Positions 46,607 to 56,079 of a stretch of 64,000 bases of DNA are shown here, one piece after another (within the stretch, counting starts at the first letter, position 1; the number at the start of each line of letters is the position of its first letter). A program made the translations under genes and the position numbers. Below the pieces are notes generated by a model. The model saw only the letters and a list, made by a program, of their open reading frames with translations. It made no database searches and was not told the origin of the DNA. This DNA comes from Serratia liquefaciens (GTDB taxonomy: Bacteria > Pseudomonadota > Gammaproteobacteria > Enterobacterales > Enterobacteriaceae): the NCBI GenBank assembly GCA_012719855.1, contig JAAXZN010000003.1:280356-344355 (forward strand), written 5' to 3'.

Positions 46607-47845
46607 ATGGTTGTTTCTGTTTCGCCTGCACCGGATGCACCCACCGCCCCCCCAGCCGATGAGCCGGCTCGTTACCTCACTGACGACCGTCAGGCGCTGG
46701 ATGCGGCTCGTCAGGTGGCCAACGCCGCAGCTCCCCGTGCCATGCTGCGTGACCGCCATCGGCAGTATCCGCTGGAAGAGCTGGCGCTGTTTAGCCAGTC
46801 CGGCCTGGGCGGCATTTCGATTCCGCGTCAATACGGCGGGCCAGGGCTATCCTTCGCCACGGTGGCAGAGGTCTTTCGCCTGATTTCCGCCGTCGATCCG
46901 GCACTGGGCCAGATCCCGCAAAACCACTTTGGTCTGATCCAACTGCTGCGCGATGCGGCCAGCGAAGCTCAGCAACGGCGTATTTTCAGCGAAGTGCTGG
47001 CGGGCCGACGCATCGGTAACGGTGGCCCGGAAAAAAACAGCAAACACACGCTGGACATGCATACCCGCCTGCAGCAAACGCCTGATGGCCTGCGTCTCAA
47101 TGGGGACAAGTTTTACTCTACCGGCGCGCTGTTCGCACAAATCGTCGCCGTCAAAGCCCTCGACGATCGGCTGCAGCCGGTACTGACCCTGCTGCCAGGG
47201 CCCACGGTCGGCCTGGAGATTGTCGACGATTGGTCAGGTATCGGCCAACGCACCACGGCCAGCGGCACCCTGCGGTTGCGTAACGTGGCGGTTGACCCGA
47301 TCAACGTCATCCCGCTGCTGCCGCTGGCAGAAAAAGCCACCATTCAAGGCGCGGTTTCTCAACTGATCCAGGCGGCTATCGATGCCGGTATTGCCCAGGG
47401 CGCACTGGATGAGGCCACGCAGTTTATTCGCGAGCGCTCTCGCCCTTGGGTCGATGCAGGGGTCGAACGCAACGCCGACGATCCCTACATTCTGGCCGAC
47501 GTCGGTCGAGTTAGCGTCGAGCTGTGCGCGGCAAATGCCCTGTTGAGAAAGGCGGCACTCACGCTGGATGAAGTCGATCGCCACCCGATCACGGCCGAAA
47601 GCGCCGCGGCCGCGTCGATTGCGGTGGCCGAGGCCAAGGTACTGACCACCGAGGTCGCGCTGTTGGCCAGCGAAAAACTGCTCGAGTGGAGCGGCAGCCG
47701 CGCCACATTGGCAGAACATGGCCTCGACCGTCACTGGCGCAACGCCCGCACTCACACCCTGCACGACCCGGTACGCTGGAAATACCACGCCATCGGCGAT
47801 TACTACCTCAACGGCCGTTTTCCCGCGCGCCATTCGTGGATTTAA
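46607..47845 (+). CDS. sfnB: SfnB-family acyl-CoA-dehydrogenase-like flavoprotein (paralogue 1)
   Basis: The 412-aa protein has the acyl-CoA dehydrogenase fold: an N-terminal helical region with SGLGGISIPRQYGGPGLSFATVAEV, the middle LNGDKFYSTGALFA flavin region, WSGIGQRTTASGTLRL, and a C-terminal helical bundle ending LDRHWRNARTHTLHDPVRWK. SfnB proteins are sulfur-starvation oxidoreductases linked to use of dimethyl sulfone and similar compounds. The start at 46607 is preferred over 46526 because GAGGAC precedes it. It heads the six-gene organosulfur operon and is 11 nt before its paralogue. Confidence 0.88.
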   Translation: MVVSVSPAPDAPTAPPADEPARYLTDDRQALDAARQVANAAAPRAMLRDRHRQYPLEELALFSQSGLGGISIPRQYGGPGLSFATVAEVFRLISAVDPALGQIPQNHFGLIQLLRDAASEAQQRRIFSEVLAGRRIGNGGPEKNSKHTLDMHTRLQQTPDGLRLNGDKFYSTGALFAQIVAVKALDDRLQPVLTLLPGPTVGLEIVDDWSGIGQRTTASGTLRLRNVAVDPINVIPLLPLAEKATIQGAVSQLIQAAIDAGIAQGALDEATQFIRERSRPWVDAGVERNADDPYILADVGRVSVELCAANALLRKAALTLDEVDRHPITAESAAAASIAVAEAKVLTTEVALLASEKLLEWSGSRATLAEHGLDRHWRNARTHTLHDPVRWKYHAIGDYYLNGRFPARHSWI

Positions 47846-47856
47846 AGGAACCGAAC

Positions 47857-49062
47857 ATGACAAGCCAGACAGTCCCTCAACGTACCGCGCAGAGTATTAC
47901 CGATGCCGGACAGGCGCTGGAGACCGCCCATCGGCTGGCGACAGAATTCAGTCCCGGTGCCGCCGAACGTGACAGCCAACGACGGCTGCCGGTTACAGAA
48001 CTGGCCGAATTGTTCGCCTCCGGGCTTGGCGGGATCACCGTCCCGCGTGAATTTGGCGGCCCGGCGCTGTCAAATTGCGTTCTGGCGCAGGTCATCGTCA
48101 TTCTCAGCCAGGCCGATGCCTCGATCGGTCAGGTGCCGCAAAATCACTATTACGCACTGGAAGTGCTGCGGATCAACGGTTCAAAGCGTCAGCAGCAACG
48201 TTTGTATCAGGAAGCGCTGGCCGGGGTGCATTTTGGCAATGCGCTGGCGGAATTCACCAGCAAAGCCGCTCACCAGCGGAGTACCGCGCTATCCCGGCAT
48301 CAGGGGCAATGGCGCCTGTCCGGCCAAAAATTTTACGCCACCGGCGCACTCTATGCCGGGCGCATCCCAACCGCCGCGCTGGGTGAGGACGGTAAAGAGC
48401 AATTGGTGTTTTTACCGCGCAATACGCCGGGTTTGACCATTACTGACGACTGGTCGGGCTTTGGCCAACGCACCACCGGCAGCGGCAGCGTGGCGTTAAA
48501 CCATTGCCCGGTCGATGAAGAGGATATCGTGCCTTTCCAGACTGCGTTTGAACGGCCTACGCCGGTGGGCCCGCTGGCGCAGATTATGCACGCCGCCATC
48601 GATCAGGGCATTGCCAAAGCGGCCTGGCAAGACATGTTGCAGTTTGTCCGTACTCGTTCCCGTCCGTGGATTGACTCTGGGGTCGAACAGGCCAGCGACG
48701 ACCCGCTAACGCTGGATCGCATAGGCAAAATCTCCGCTCGAATTCAGGCCGGCGACGCCTTGCTGGAAGTGGCGGGCGAAGCGGTCGACGCCGCACAGCG
48801 CCACAGCGATGCACAGTCGGTGGCGGAAGCCTCGATTGACGTTGCCAGAGCGCGCGCCTGGACCACCGAAGTCTCGCTGGCCGCCGGCAATCTGCTGTTT
48901 GAGTTGGCCGGTAGCCGCGCCACTGTGCAGGAGTACAACCTTGACCGCCACTGGCGCAATGCCCGCACTCATACCCTGCACGATCCGGTGCGCTGGAAAT
49001 ACCCGGCAATCGGCAATTACGTTTTAAACGGGGTGTTGCCACCGCGTCGGGGGACCTTGTAA
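47857..49062 (+). CDS. sfnB: SfnB-family acyl-CoA-dehydrogenase-like flavoprotein (paralogue 2)
   Basis: The 401-aa protein is a tandem paralogue of the preceding gene, sharing IPREFGG-like, GQKFYATGALYAG and WSGFGQRTTGSGSV motifs and a nearly identical C-terminal LDRHWRNARTHTLHDPVRWK. The ATG at 47857 follows AAAGGAA; the frame extends upstream into the previous gene and is not used. It overlaps the monooxygenase start by one nucleotide (TAATG). The pair could form a hetero-oligomer or act on different substrates. Confidence 0.9.
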   Translation: MTSQTVPQRTAQSITDAGQALETAHRLATEFSPGAAERDSQRRLPVTELAELFASGLGGITVPREFGGPALSNCVLAQVIVILSQADASIGQVPQNHYYALEVLRINGSKRQQQRLYQEALAGVHFGNALAEFTSKAAHQRSTALSRHQGQWRLSGQKFYATGALYAGRIPTAALGEDGKEQLVFLPRNTPGLTITDDWSGFGQRTTGSGSVALNHCPVDEEDIVPFQTAFERPTPVGPLAQIMHAAIDQGIAKAAWQDMLQFVRTRSRPWIDSGVEQASDDPLTLDRIGKISARIQAGDALLEVAGEAVDAAQRHSDAQSVAEASIDVARARAWTTEVSLAAGNLLFELAGSRATVQEYNLDRHWRNARTHTLHDPVRWKYPAIGNYVLNGVLPPRRGTL

Positions 49063-50432
49063 TGAGCGCTATTGCCAAAGAAGTTCTGCTGAACGCCTTC
49101 AACATGAACTGCGTCGGCCATATTCATCACGGCATGTGGACTCATCCGCAAGACCGCTCCACCGAATTCAACCAACTGGGCTACTGGACCGAATTGGCGC
49201 AGCTGCTGGAGCGAGGCCTGTTCGACGGACTGTTTATCGCCGATATTCTCGGCGTTTATGATGTTTACCAGCAGAATATTGCCCTGACCGCCCGCGAGTC
49301 GATACAGCTGCCGGTCAACGACCCGCTGCTGCTGGTGTCGGCCATGGCGGCGGTCACTCGCCATCTGGGGTTCGGCATCACCGCCAACCTCAGCTATGAA
49401 GCCCCCTATCCCTTTGCCCGACGGCTGTCGACGCTGGATCATCTGACCCAGGGACGTATCGGTTGGAATATCGTTACCGGTTATCTCGACAGCGCCGCCC
49501 GCGCCATGGGGCTGACCGAGCAGGTACCTCACGATCGCCGCTACGACCAGGCCGATGAGTTTCTCGACGTGGCCTATCAGCTGTGGGAAGGCAGTTGGGA
49601 AGACGGGGCCGTATTGGCTGACCGACAACGGCGAATCTACGCCGATGCGCAGAAGATCCATAAGGTGATCCATCGGGGAGAGTTCTACCAGGTGGAGGGT
49701 TATCACCTGTCGTCGCCTTCACCACAGCGTACCCCACTGCTGTTCCAGGCGGGCAGTTCGTCACGTGGCATCCAATTCGCCGCTCGCCATGCGGAATGCA
49801 CCTTCGTGAATCACGCCACGCCAACGGTGATGAAAGCCCAGGTGGACAAGTTGCGCAACGCCGCAGTGGCCGCCGGACGCCAGCGTCAGGATTTGAAAGT
49901 CTTTATGGGGGTCGGCGTTATCGTCGCCCCCACAGCCGCGGAAGCTCAGGACAAATATCGCGAATATCTGCGCTATGCCAGTCCGGAAGCCGGCCTGGCG
50001 CATTTCTCCAGTTCTACCGGCATCGACCTCTCGCGTTTCGGGCTCGACGATCCGATCCAGACCGGGCCGACCCAGGCCATTCAATCCGTGACCCAAACCT
50101 ACCGCGGCTGGACCCGGCGCCAACTGCTGGAACAGCACGCTATGGGCGGCCGCTACCCACTGGTGGTGGGCGATCCCCAGCAGGTGGCCGATGCCTTGCT
50201 GCAGTGGATTGACCAGGCCGATATCGACGGTTTTAACCTGACGCGAATCGTTAACCCAGGCAGCTACCGCGATTTTATTGATTTGGTGGTGCCGGAATTG
50301 CAATCGCGCGGGCGATACAAGACCGCCTACCGTGCCGGCAGCCTGCGGCAAAAACTGTTCCAACAACAAGACCGATTACCCCCAAGTCACCCGGCAGCCC
50401 GCTGGCGTCTGGGCGCTCCATTAACGGTTTGA
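49062..50432 (+). CDS. FMN-dependent monooxygenase, NtaA/SnaA/DszA family
   Basis: The 456-aa protein is a bacterial-luciferase-like (LLM) monooxygenase using FMNH2 from a separate reductase. Visible are FNMNCVGHIHHGMW, the barrel segments LFDGLFIADILGVYD and RIGWNIVTGYLDSAARAMG, and LLFQAGSSSRGIQFAA, typical of the NtaA/SnaA/SoxA(DszA) group that cleaves C-S or C-N bonds. With SfnB genes upstream and sulfur-compound binding proteins downstream, an organosulfur substrate is likely. No flavin reductase lies in the operon, so one must come from elsewhere. Confidence 0.92.
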   Translation: MSAIAKEVLLNAFNMNCVGHIHHGMWTHPQDRSTEFNQLGYWTELAQLLERGLFDGLFIADILGVYDVYQQNIALTARESIQLPVNDPLLLVSAMAAVTRHLGFGITANLSYEAPYPFARRLSTLDHLTQGRIGWNIVTGYLDSAARAMGLTEQVPHDRRYDQADEFLDVAYQLWEGSWEDGAVLADRQRRIYADAQKIHKVIHRGEFYQVEGYHLSSPSPQRTPLLFQAGSSSRGIQFAARHAECTFVNHATPTVMKAQVDKLRNAAVAAGRQRQDLKVFMGVGVIVAPTAAEAQDKYREYLRYASPEAGLAHFSSSTGIDLSRFGLDDPIQTGPTQAIQSVTQTYRGWTRRQLLEQHAMGGRYPLVVGDPQQVADALLQWIDQADIDGFNLTRIVNPGSYRDFIDLVVPELQSRGRYKTAYRAGSLRQKLFQQQDRLPPSHPAARWRLGAPLTV

Positions 50433-50464
50433 ACCACTTACTTTTCTTTTAAAGGGACAACATC

Positions 50465-51277
50465 ATGACCATAGCCAATCTGGCACTAAAAATACTGTTC
50501 CCGGCGCTGCTGGCCCTCTCAGGCTCGGTGGCGGCGGCCAATGACTACAGTGGCGCCCTGAAGGTCGGCACCACCGCCGCCTTCGCGCCGCCGTTGGAAG
50601 TGGCGGCGGAAGAGGCTCGCAAACAAGGGCTGAAGGTGGACATTATCGAATTCAGCGACTGGACCGCTCCTAACGTCAGCCTGGAAAACGGCGATATCGA
50701 CGTCAACCTGTTCCAGCACCTGCCGTTCCTGCACAACGCCAACAAAGAAGGCAATTTCCACCTGGTGGCCTACGCCCCGGCGATCATCAATAACGTAGGG
50801 TTGTATTCCAAGAAACATAAAAGCATTGCCGAACTGCCGGACGGTGCCAGCGTGGCGATTGCCAATGACGTGATTAACGGCGGGCGCGGTCTGTTGCTGT
50901 TACAAAAGGCCGGGCTGATTAAGCTCAAACCCGGTGCGGGTATCCAGGCGACCCAGGCCGATATTGTCAGTAACCCCAAACACATCAAGATTATCGAGGT
51001 AGAAGCGGTGCAACTGGCGCGCACCCTGGAAGAAGTGGATCTGGCGCAGGGCTATCCCCACTACCTGCGGCTTTCCGGCACCGTCGATCCCAACAGCGCC
51101 CTGCTGTTTGACGGCCTGGAGAACCCGGAGTACGTGATCCAATTCGTGATCCGCGACGGTCATCAGGACGATCCGCGACTGCGCAAGTTTGTCGACGTGT
51201 ATCAGCATTCCCCGGTGGTACGCGCGAAGCTGGACAGTTTCTACGGCAAACTGTATCAGCCAGGCTGGAGTCAATAA
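50465..51277 (+). CDS. MetQ/NlpA-type ABC substrate-binding protein
   Basis: The 270-aa protein has a Sec signal (cleavage after SVAAA) and the NlpA/MetQ fold: LKVGTTAAFAPPLEVAAEEARKQG, INVGLYSKKHKS and AIANDVINGGRGLLLLQKAG. Unlike E. coli MetQ it has no lipobox, so it should be free in the periplasm. It probably binds a sulfur-containing amino acid or organosulfur compound rather than methionine only. It is followed within 3 nt by the ATPase and then the permease. Confidence 0.9.
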   Translation: MTIANLALKILFPALLALSGSVAAANDYSGALKVGTTAAFAPPLEVAAEEARKQGLKVDIIEFSDWTAPNVSLENGDIDVNLFQHLPFLHNANKEGNFHLVAYAPAIINNVGLYSKKHKSIAELPDGASVAIANDVINGGRGLLLLQKAGLIKLKPGAGIQATQADIVSNPKHIKIIEVEAVQLARTLEEVDLAQGYPHYLRLSGTVDPNSALLFDGLENPEYVIQFVIRDGHQDDPRLRKFVDVYQHSPVVRAKLDSFYGKLYQPGWSQ

Positions 51278-51280
51278 GTT

Positions 51281-52372
51281 ATGTCCAGCCTGGTCCTGAC
51301 TCCCCCGGAGGCCCTGGTTGCCGATGAGCCGGTTCGCCACCTGGATGATACTCATCTGCGCTTTACCCGGCTCAGCAAGCGTTATCCCGGCCAACTGACC
51401 GATGCGCTAAAGGAAATTAACCTCAGCATTCGCCGAGGGGAAATTTTCGGCATCATCGGCCGTAGCGGCGCGGGGAAATCCTCGTTGATCCGCACCATCA
51501 ACCGATTGGAACGCCCCAGTGGCGGCAGCGTCGAGGTCGATGGCGTCGATATTGATCGTCTGAATGAAGATCAATTGGTGGCCTTCCGACGGCGTACCGG
51601 CATGATTTTTCAGCATTTCAACCTGCTGTCGGCCAAAACCGTTCGGCAGAATATCGAGCTGCCCCTGCGTGTGGCGGGCGTGCCCCCCGCAGAACGGCGC
51701 AGCCGAGTGGATGCGCTGCTGGAGCTGGTCGGGCTACGCGACTACCCGGACGCCTACCCGGCACAGCTTTCCGGCGGGCAGAAACAGCGGGTCGGTATCG
51801 CCAGGGCACTGGTGCACAACCCTGAACTGTTGCTGTGCGACGAGGCCACCTCGGCACTCGATCCGGAAACCACCCGCGCCATTTTGGCCTTGCTGCAACG
51901 CATCAACCGAGAGTTCAACATCACCATCGTGCTGATCACCCACGAAATGGAGGTGATCCACGATATTTGCCACCGGGTCGCCGTGCTGGAGCGCGGCGAA
52001 ATTATCGAGTACGGCCCCGTCTGGCAGGTGTACGGCAATCCGCAGCAGGAAACTACGCGTATCTTGTTGACCCCGGCGCACGACAGCCTGCCCGAGATGC
52101 TGGCCGGACGAATTACCGCTACGCCATCGGCGCCGGATTCGCCGTTGTTAATCCGATTGCGTTATCGCGGTCTGGGGGCTTCGCTGGAACTGAATCGGGT
52201 GCTGGCGGCTTTTCAGGGCAATGTGACACTGGTCGAAAGCGCCATTGAGCATATTCAGGGACGGGCCATAGGGTACTTGCTGTTAAGCGTGACACCGTCA
52301 CCGTTTGCATCCGCTATTCCACAAACGCTGGCCGACAGCGTGGAGGTACTGGGCTATGTCACTGCTGCTTGA
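51281..52372 (+). CDS. MetN-type ABC transporter ATPase with NIL domain
   Basis: The 363-aa ATPase has Walker [11 protein letters not shown]-loop, signature [13 protein letters not shown], and Walker [13 protein letters not shown], then a C-terminal NIL domain (about 280-355) that in MetN senses methionine and inhibits transport. A 25-residue N-terminal extension precedes the nucleotide-binding domain. It energises the adjacent permease, whose gene begins 17 nt before this one ends. Confidence 0.93.
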   Translation: MSSLVLTPPEALVADEPVRHLDDTHLRFTRLSKRYPGQLTDALKEINLSIRRGEIFGIIGRSGAGKSSLIRTINRLERPSGGSVEVDGVDIDRLNEDQLVAFRRRTGMIFQHFNLLSAKTVRQNIELPLRVAGVPPAERRSRVDALLELVGLRDYPDAYPAQLSGGQKQRVGIARALVHNPELLLCDEATSALDPETTRAILALLQRINREFNITIVLITHEMEVIHDICHRVAVLERGEIIEYGPVWQVYGNPQQETTRILLTPAHDSLPEMLAGRITATPSAPDSPLLIRLRYRGLGASLELNRVLAAFQGNVTLVESAIEHIQGRAIGYLLLSVTPSPFASAIPQTLADSVEVLGYVTAA

Positions 52373-53009
52373 CCGGCTGTGGGCCGGATTTCTCGATACG
52401 CTGCTGATGGTGGGCGTTTCCTCTCTGCTGGCACTGGCGCTGGGGCTGCCGCTGGCGGTTGTGCTGGTGGTCAGCGAACGCGGTGGGCTCTATGAACAAG
52501 TCGGGGTTCAACGGGTACTCGGCTGGCTGGTGAATCTGTTTCGCTCGATCCCCTTCTTGATCCTGATGGTCGCCTTGATCCCGTTCACCCGCATGCTGGT
52601 CGGCACCTCTTACGGCGTCTGGGCAGCGGTGGTACCGCTGACGGTCGCCGCCATGCCGTTCTTTGCGCGCATCGCCGAAGTCAGTCTAAGGGAGGTGGAT
52701 CACGGCCTGATTGAGGCGGCACAGGCCATGGGATGCCGTCGTGGGCACATCATCCGCCACGTGCTGCTGCCGGAAGCCATGCCCGGCATCGTCAGCGGTT
52801 TCACCATTACTCTGGTCACCATGATCAACGCTTCGGCGATGGCCGGGGCTATCGGAGCCGGCGGTCTGGGTGATTTGGCTTACCGTTATGGTTACCAGCG
52901 TTTCGACACCCAGGTCATGCTCACTGTCATCGTGGTGCTGGTGGCTCTGGTCACCCTGCTGCAATTTTTTGGCGATCGGCTTTCGCGCCGATTAAACCAC
53001 CGGCAATAA
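52356..53009 (+). CDS. MetI-type ABC transporter permease
   Basis: The 217-aa integral membrane protein has about five hydrophobic segments and the permease EAA loop [20 protein letters not shown]. It resembles MetI in length and in the N-terminal helix followed by [17 protein letters not shown]. The ATG at 52356 is preferred over 52305 because GGAGG (52342-52346) lies at correct spacing, giving a 17-nt overlap with the ATPase gene. It forms the channel of the MetQNI-like transporter. Confidence 0.92.
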   Translation: MSLLLDRLWAGFLDTLLMVGVSSLLALALGLPLAVVLVVSERGGLYEQVGVQRVLGWLVNLFRSIPFLILMVALIPFTRMLVGTSYGVWAAVVPLTVAAMPFFARIAEVSLREVDHGLIEAAQAMGCRRGHIIRHVLLPEAMPGIVSGFTITLVTMINASAMAGAIGAGGLGDLAYRYGYQRFDTQVMLTVIVVLVALVTLLQFFGDRLSRRLNHRQ

Positions 53010-53031
53010 CCCTTTTGTTAAATGGATATTG

Positions 53032-53985
53032 ATGATGAATAAATTGAAAGCCTCTTTGATCGCCGCGTCGCTGCTGTTGGGCACTTGTGCTCTGTCGAAC
53101 GCGGCGGCACAGGAAACACCACAGCAAATCACCATTGGCTATCAGAAAGCCAATATCTTTGCCCTGTTAAAATACCGTGGCTCGCTGGAGAAGGCCCTGG
53201 CACCTCAGGGCATCAAGCTGCGGTGGATTGAATTCCCCGCCGGGCCGCAGATGCTGGAGGGACTGAACGTGGGCAGCATTGACCTGGCGGCGACTGGCGA
53301 TGCACCGCCGGCCTTCGCTCAGGCGGCCAAGGCGGATCTGATCTATCTGGGGCATTCGCCGGCCAGCCCGAAAACCGAAGCCATTGTGGTGCCCCAGGAT
53401 TCGCCGATCAAAACCGTCGCCGACCTCAAAGGCAAACGGGTGGCGCTGAACAAAGGTTCCGATGTCAACTACCTGCTGGTCAGCGCGCTGGAACAGGCCG
53501 GATTAAGCTATAAGGACGTTACCCCGGTGTATCTGCCGCCCAGCGACGCTCGCGCCGCCTTCCAGCGTGGCAGCGTCGACGCCTGGGTGATTTGGGATCC
53601 TTATTACGCCGAAGTGCAAAGTCATGCCAACGCTCGCCTGCTTAAAGACGCCGAAGGCCTGGTGCCGCATTACACCTTCTACCTTGCCAGCCGTCACTTT
53701 GCCGAAACCTACCCTGACAGCGCCAAGCTGGTGCTCGAACAGTTGGGAGAACTGAGCACCTGGGCCAACGCGCATCAGGATGAAGCGGCGAAAATCTTGT
53801 CGCAGAGTACCGGATTGGATCAGGCTATCTGGGCCAAAGCCCTCGCCCGCATGCCGTTTGGCAGCCAGCGCATGACCCCGGAGGTGTTCTCGCAACAGCA
53901 GCAACTGGCGGATAAGTTTACCGCCATCGGTCTCCTCCCGGTCAAGGTGGATGTCAGCAGTGCACGCTGGTCAGAAGATAAGTAA
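53032..53985 (+). CDS. ssuA: SsuA-like aliphatic sulfonate binding protein
   Basis: The 317-aa protein has a Sec signal (cleavage near SNAAAQ) and the NMT1/SsuA fold, with ITIGYQKANIFALLKYRGSLEKAL, a FPAGPQMLEGLNVGSIDLA segment and DAWVIWDPYYAEV. It binds aliphatic sulfonates or similar in the periplasm. The SsuB and SsuC partners are missing next to it, so it either uses the MetNI-type transporter of this operon or a partner elsewhere. It is the last gene, ending before a terminator. ATGs at 53032 and 53035 are both possible. Confidence 0.88.
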   Translation: MMNKLKASLIAASLLLGTCALSNAAAQETPQQITIGYQKANIFALLKYRGSLEKALAPQGIKLRWIEFPAGPQMLEGLNVGSIDLAATGDAPPAFAQAAKADLIYLGHSPASPKTEAIVVPQDSPIKTVADLKGKRVALNKGSDVNYLLVSALEQAGLSYKDVTPVYLPPSDARAAFQRGSVDAWVIWDPYYAEVQSHANARLLKDAEGLVPHYTFYLASRHFAETYPDSAKLVLEQLGELSTWANAHQDEAAKILSQSTGLDQAIWAKALARMPFGSQRMTPEVFSQQQQLADKFTAIGLLPVKVDVSSARWSEDK

Positions 53986-54143
53986 GTGACTGATTATTTA
54001 TCTATTAATTCGACTAGCAAAGTCATATTCGGCATTTAACCGCCGGGAAGATTTAGATTATGATTCTTGCCTGTCTCTGAGGTTTGTTTCAGGGCCTGTC
54101 TACCGGAATTTTTTGTCCTTGTTTTGTTCGTCGTGAACGCTTG

Positions 54144-54173
54144 GCCGCACCTCTGTGCGGCTTTTTATTTTTT
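54144..54173 (+). terminator. Rho-independent terminator of the organosulfur operon
   Basis: GCCGCAC pairs with GTGCGGC around CTCT, followed by TTTTTATTTTTT. It lies 159 nt after the SsuA-like stop on the plus strand. Confidence 0.9.
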
Positions 54174-54202
54174 GGGGTACTGACCTGCTGACGGCATAAA
54201 AA

Positions 54203-54230
54203 AACCGGCACCGATTGCTCCGTGCCGGTT
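54203..54230 (-). terminator. Rho-independent terminator of the encapsulin operon
   Basis: AACCGGCAC and GTGCCGGTT pair around a 10-nt loop; read on the minus strand the stem is followed by seven T residues. It lies just past the cysteine desulfurase stop at 54250. Confidence 0.9.
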
Positions 54231-54249
54231 GTGCCTTATCGCGCCGGGG

Positions 54250-56079
54250 CTAGCGCCCTTTGGCCAGCTTATGCAAGGTGGCGGCCAACAGATCCACTTC
54301 CTCGTGGGTGTTGTAAAACGCCAATGACGGCCGCACCGTAGTTTCTACGCCGAAGCGTCGCAAGATCGGTTGAGCGCAATGATGACCGGATCGCACCGCA
54401 ATACCCTCACGGTTGAGCGCATTCCCCACCTCTTCGGTGCGATAACCACTCAAAACGAATGACAGCACGCTGGCCTTATTGGCCGCAGTGCCGATCAGTC
54501 GCAGGCCGGGAATGCGGATCAACTGCTCGGTGGCATATTCCAGCAGCTCATGCTCGTAGCGGTTGATGTTATCCAGCCCCAGACGTTCGACATAGTCCAC
54601 CGCCGCCCCCAATCCTACCGCATCGGCAATGTTACCGGTGCCGGCTTCAAATCTGGCCGGTGCCGGTTGGTACAGCGTTTTCTCAAAAGTGACGTCGGCA
54701 ATCATGTTGCCGCCCCCTTGCCACGGTGGCAAGGTTTCCAGCAGCTCAGCCTTGCCGTACACCGCACCAATGCCGGTAGGAGCAAACACCTTATGGCCGG
54801 AGAACACGTAAAAATCCGCGTCCAGCGCCTGCACGTTGACCTTCAGGTGAGAGACCGCCTGCGCACCGTCGACCAAAACCCGGGCGCCAGCCTGATGAGC
54901 CAGTGCAATCACCTGCTCCACTGGCGTAACCGTGCCCAAGGCATTGGAGACCTGAGTGATCGAAACCAAACGGGTGCGCGGTGACAATAACTTGCGGTAC
55001 TCGTCCAGCAGGATTTGCCCGCTGTCATCAACCGGGATCACCCGAATCTTGGCTCCCACGCTGGCCGCAAGCTGCTGCCAGGGCACAATGTTGGCGTGGT
55101 GCTCCAACTGCGAAACCACGATTTCATCTCCCTCGCCGATGTATTTACGACCAAAGGTATTGGCAATCAGGTTAATGGCCTCGGTTGCGCCACGGGTGAA
55201 GACGATTTCCGCCGGTGATTTGGCCCCCAGAAAACGGGCCACGCTGTTTCTGGCCCCCTCATAGGCATCCGTTGCTCTGGCGGCAAGCTCATGCGCCGCG
55301 CGATGAATGTTTGAGTTTTCATGGGCGTAGAAATACGCCAGCCGATCGATAACCTCCTGCGGCTTATGGGTGGTCGCCGCATTGTCCAGCCACACCAGGG
55401 GTTTACCCTTGACCCGTTCTGCCAGGATGGGAAAATCCCGGCGTACGGCATGCACATCAAAGCGGTTGCGAGCCCCGTGCTGCGGCGCCCCTTCACGCCA
55501 TTGGTGCCCCTGCTCGAGGAAATAATATTGCCCGCTGGCCGCATCTTGCGCGACGCCGCTGACCGGCGCTGAGTCTGGGGGAAACAATGCGCCAATAACC
55601 GCTTCCAGTTCGCCCTTTATCGCCCCGGCAAAGGGTTGATCGCTCAGGTGTTGCTGGCCGGTCAGCGCCTGACTTGCCAGCCCCGCCGGCCCGCTATCCG
55701 CAGAGTCCTGCCGCTGCGGAGTCGGGATATCGCTGAGAAAATAGAACCCGGGCGTTGCTTCAGGAACCCGCGGCTGAGGCAGCGTTGGCGGTGCCAAAAA
55801 AGCCTGACGCTGTTGCCCCAGCTGACGGCCGGACGGCGCCTGTGCCTCCAGAGCGTCAGTAGCAAGCGCAGCCTCCAGAACTGGCGCAGCGGTCTGCGGT
55901 AATACCCTTGTTGCGCTTTCGCTGCCTGCCGCTTGTTGCAGCCCGGCGCCCAGTTCCTTTCCAGGCAGCGTGCTGAAGATCTGATTAGCCAGCGTGGCCA
56001 ACGCGTTAACGTCAGGCAAACCGGCCGGTGGCGCGGCTTGGTGAGGCAGTGCGTTATTTGTAGCTGTCTGGATAGTCAT
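54250..56079 (-). CDS. Type II cysteine desulfurase with N-terminal encapsulin-cargo extension
   Basis: The 609-aa protein is about 200 residues longer than SufS. Residues about 206-609 are a SufS-like desulfurase: the PLP-binding Lys430 in FSGHKVFAPTG, and the nucleophile Cys568 in VRSGHHCAQP. It removes sulfur from cysteine, giving alanine and a persulfide. Residues 1-205 are low-complexity (Ala, Pro, Gln), with two similar aromatic motifs, GFYFLSD (111-117) and GQYYFLEQ (183-190), and an amphipathic helix near 22-40. In Family 2A encapsulins such an extension loads the enzyme into the shell. The gene overlaps the encapsulin by 26 nt and is the last in the operon. Confidence 0.95.
   Translation of the reverse strand: MTIQTATNNALPHQAAPPAGLPDVNALATLANQIFSTLPGKELGAGLQQAAGSESATRVLPQTAAPVLEAALATDALEAQAPSGRQLGQQRQAFLAPPTLPQPRVPEATPGFYFLSDIPTPQRQDSADSGPAGLASQALTGQQHLSDQPFAGAIKGELEAVIGALFPPDSAPVSGVAQDAASGQYYFLEQGHQWREGAPQHGARNRFDVHAVRRDFPILAERVKGKPLVWLDNAATTHKPQEVIDRLAYFYAHENSNIHRAAHELAARATDAYEGARNSVARFLGAKSPAEIVFTRGATEAINLIANTFGRKYIGEGDEIVVSQLEHHANIVPWQQLAASVGAKIRVIPVDDSGQILLDEYRKLLSPRTRLVSITQVSNALGTVTPVEQVIALAHQAGARVLVDGAQAVSHLKVNVQALDADFYVFSGHKVFAPTGIGAVYGKAELLETLPPWQGGGNMIADVTFEKTLYQPAPARFEAGTGNIADAVGLGAAVDYVERLGLDNINRYEHELLEYATEQLIRIPGLRLIGTAANKASVLSFVLSGYRTEEVGNALNREGIAVRSGHHCAQPILRRFGVETTVRPSLAFYNTHEEVDLLAATLHKLAKGR

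Noticed and set aside
54250..56079. Housekeeping SufS of the suf operon
   Set aside because: No sufA, B, C, D or E genes are adjacent and the 205-residue extension and encapsulin overlap point to cargo function.
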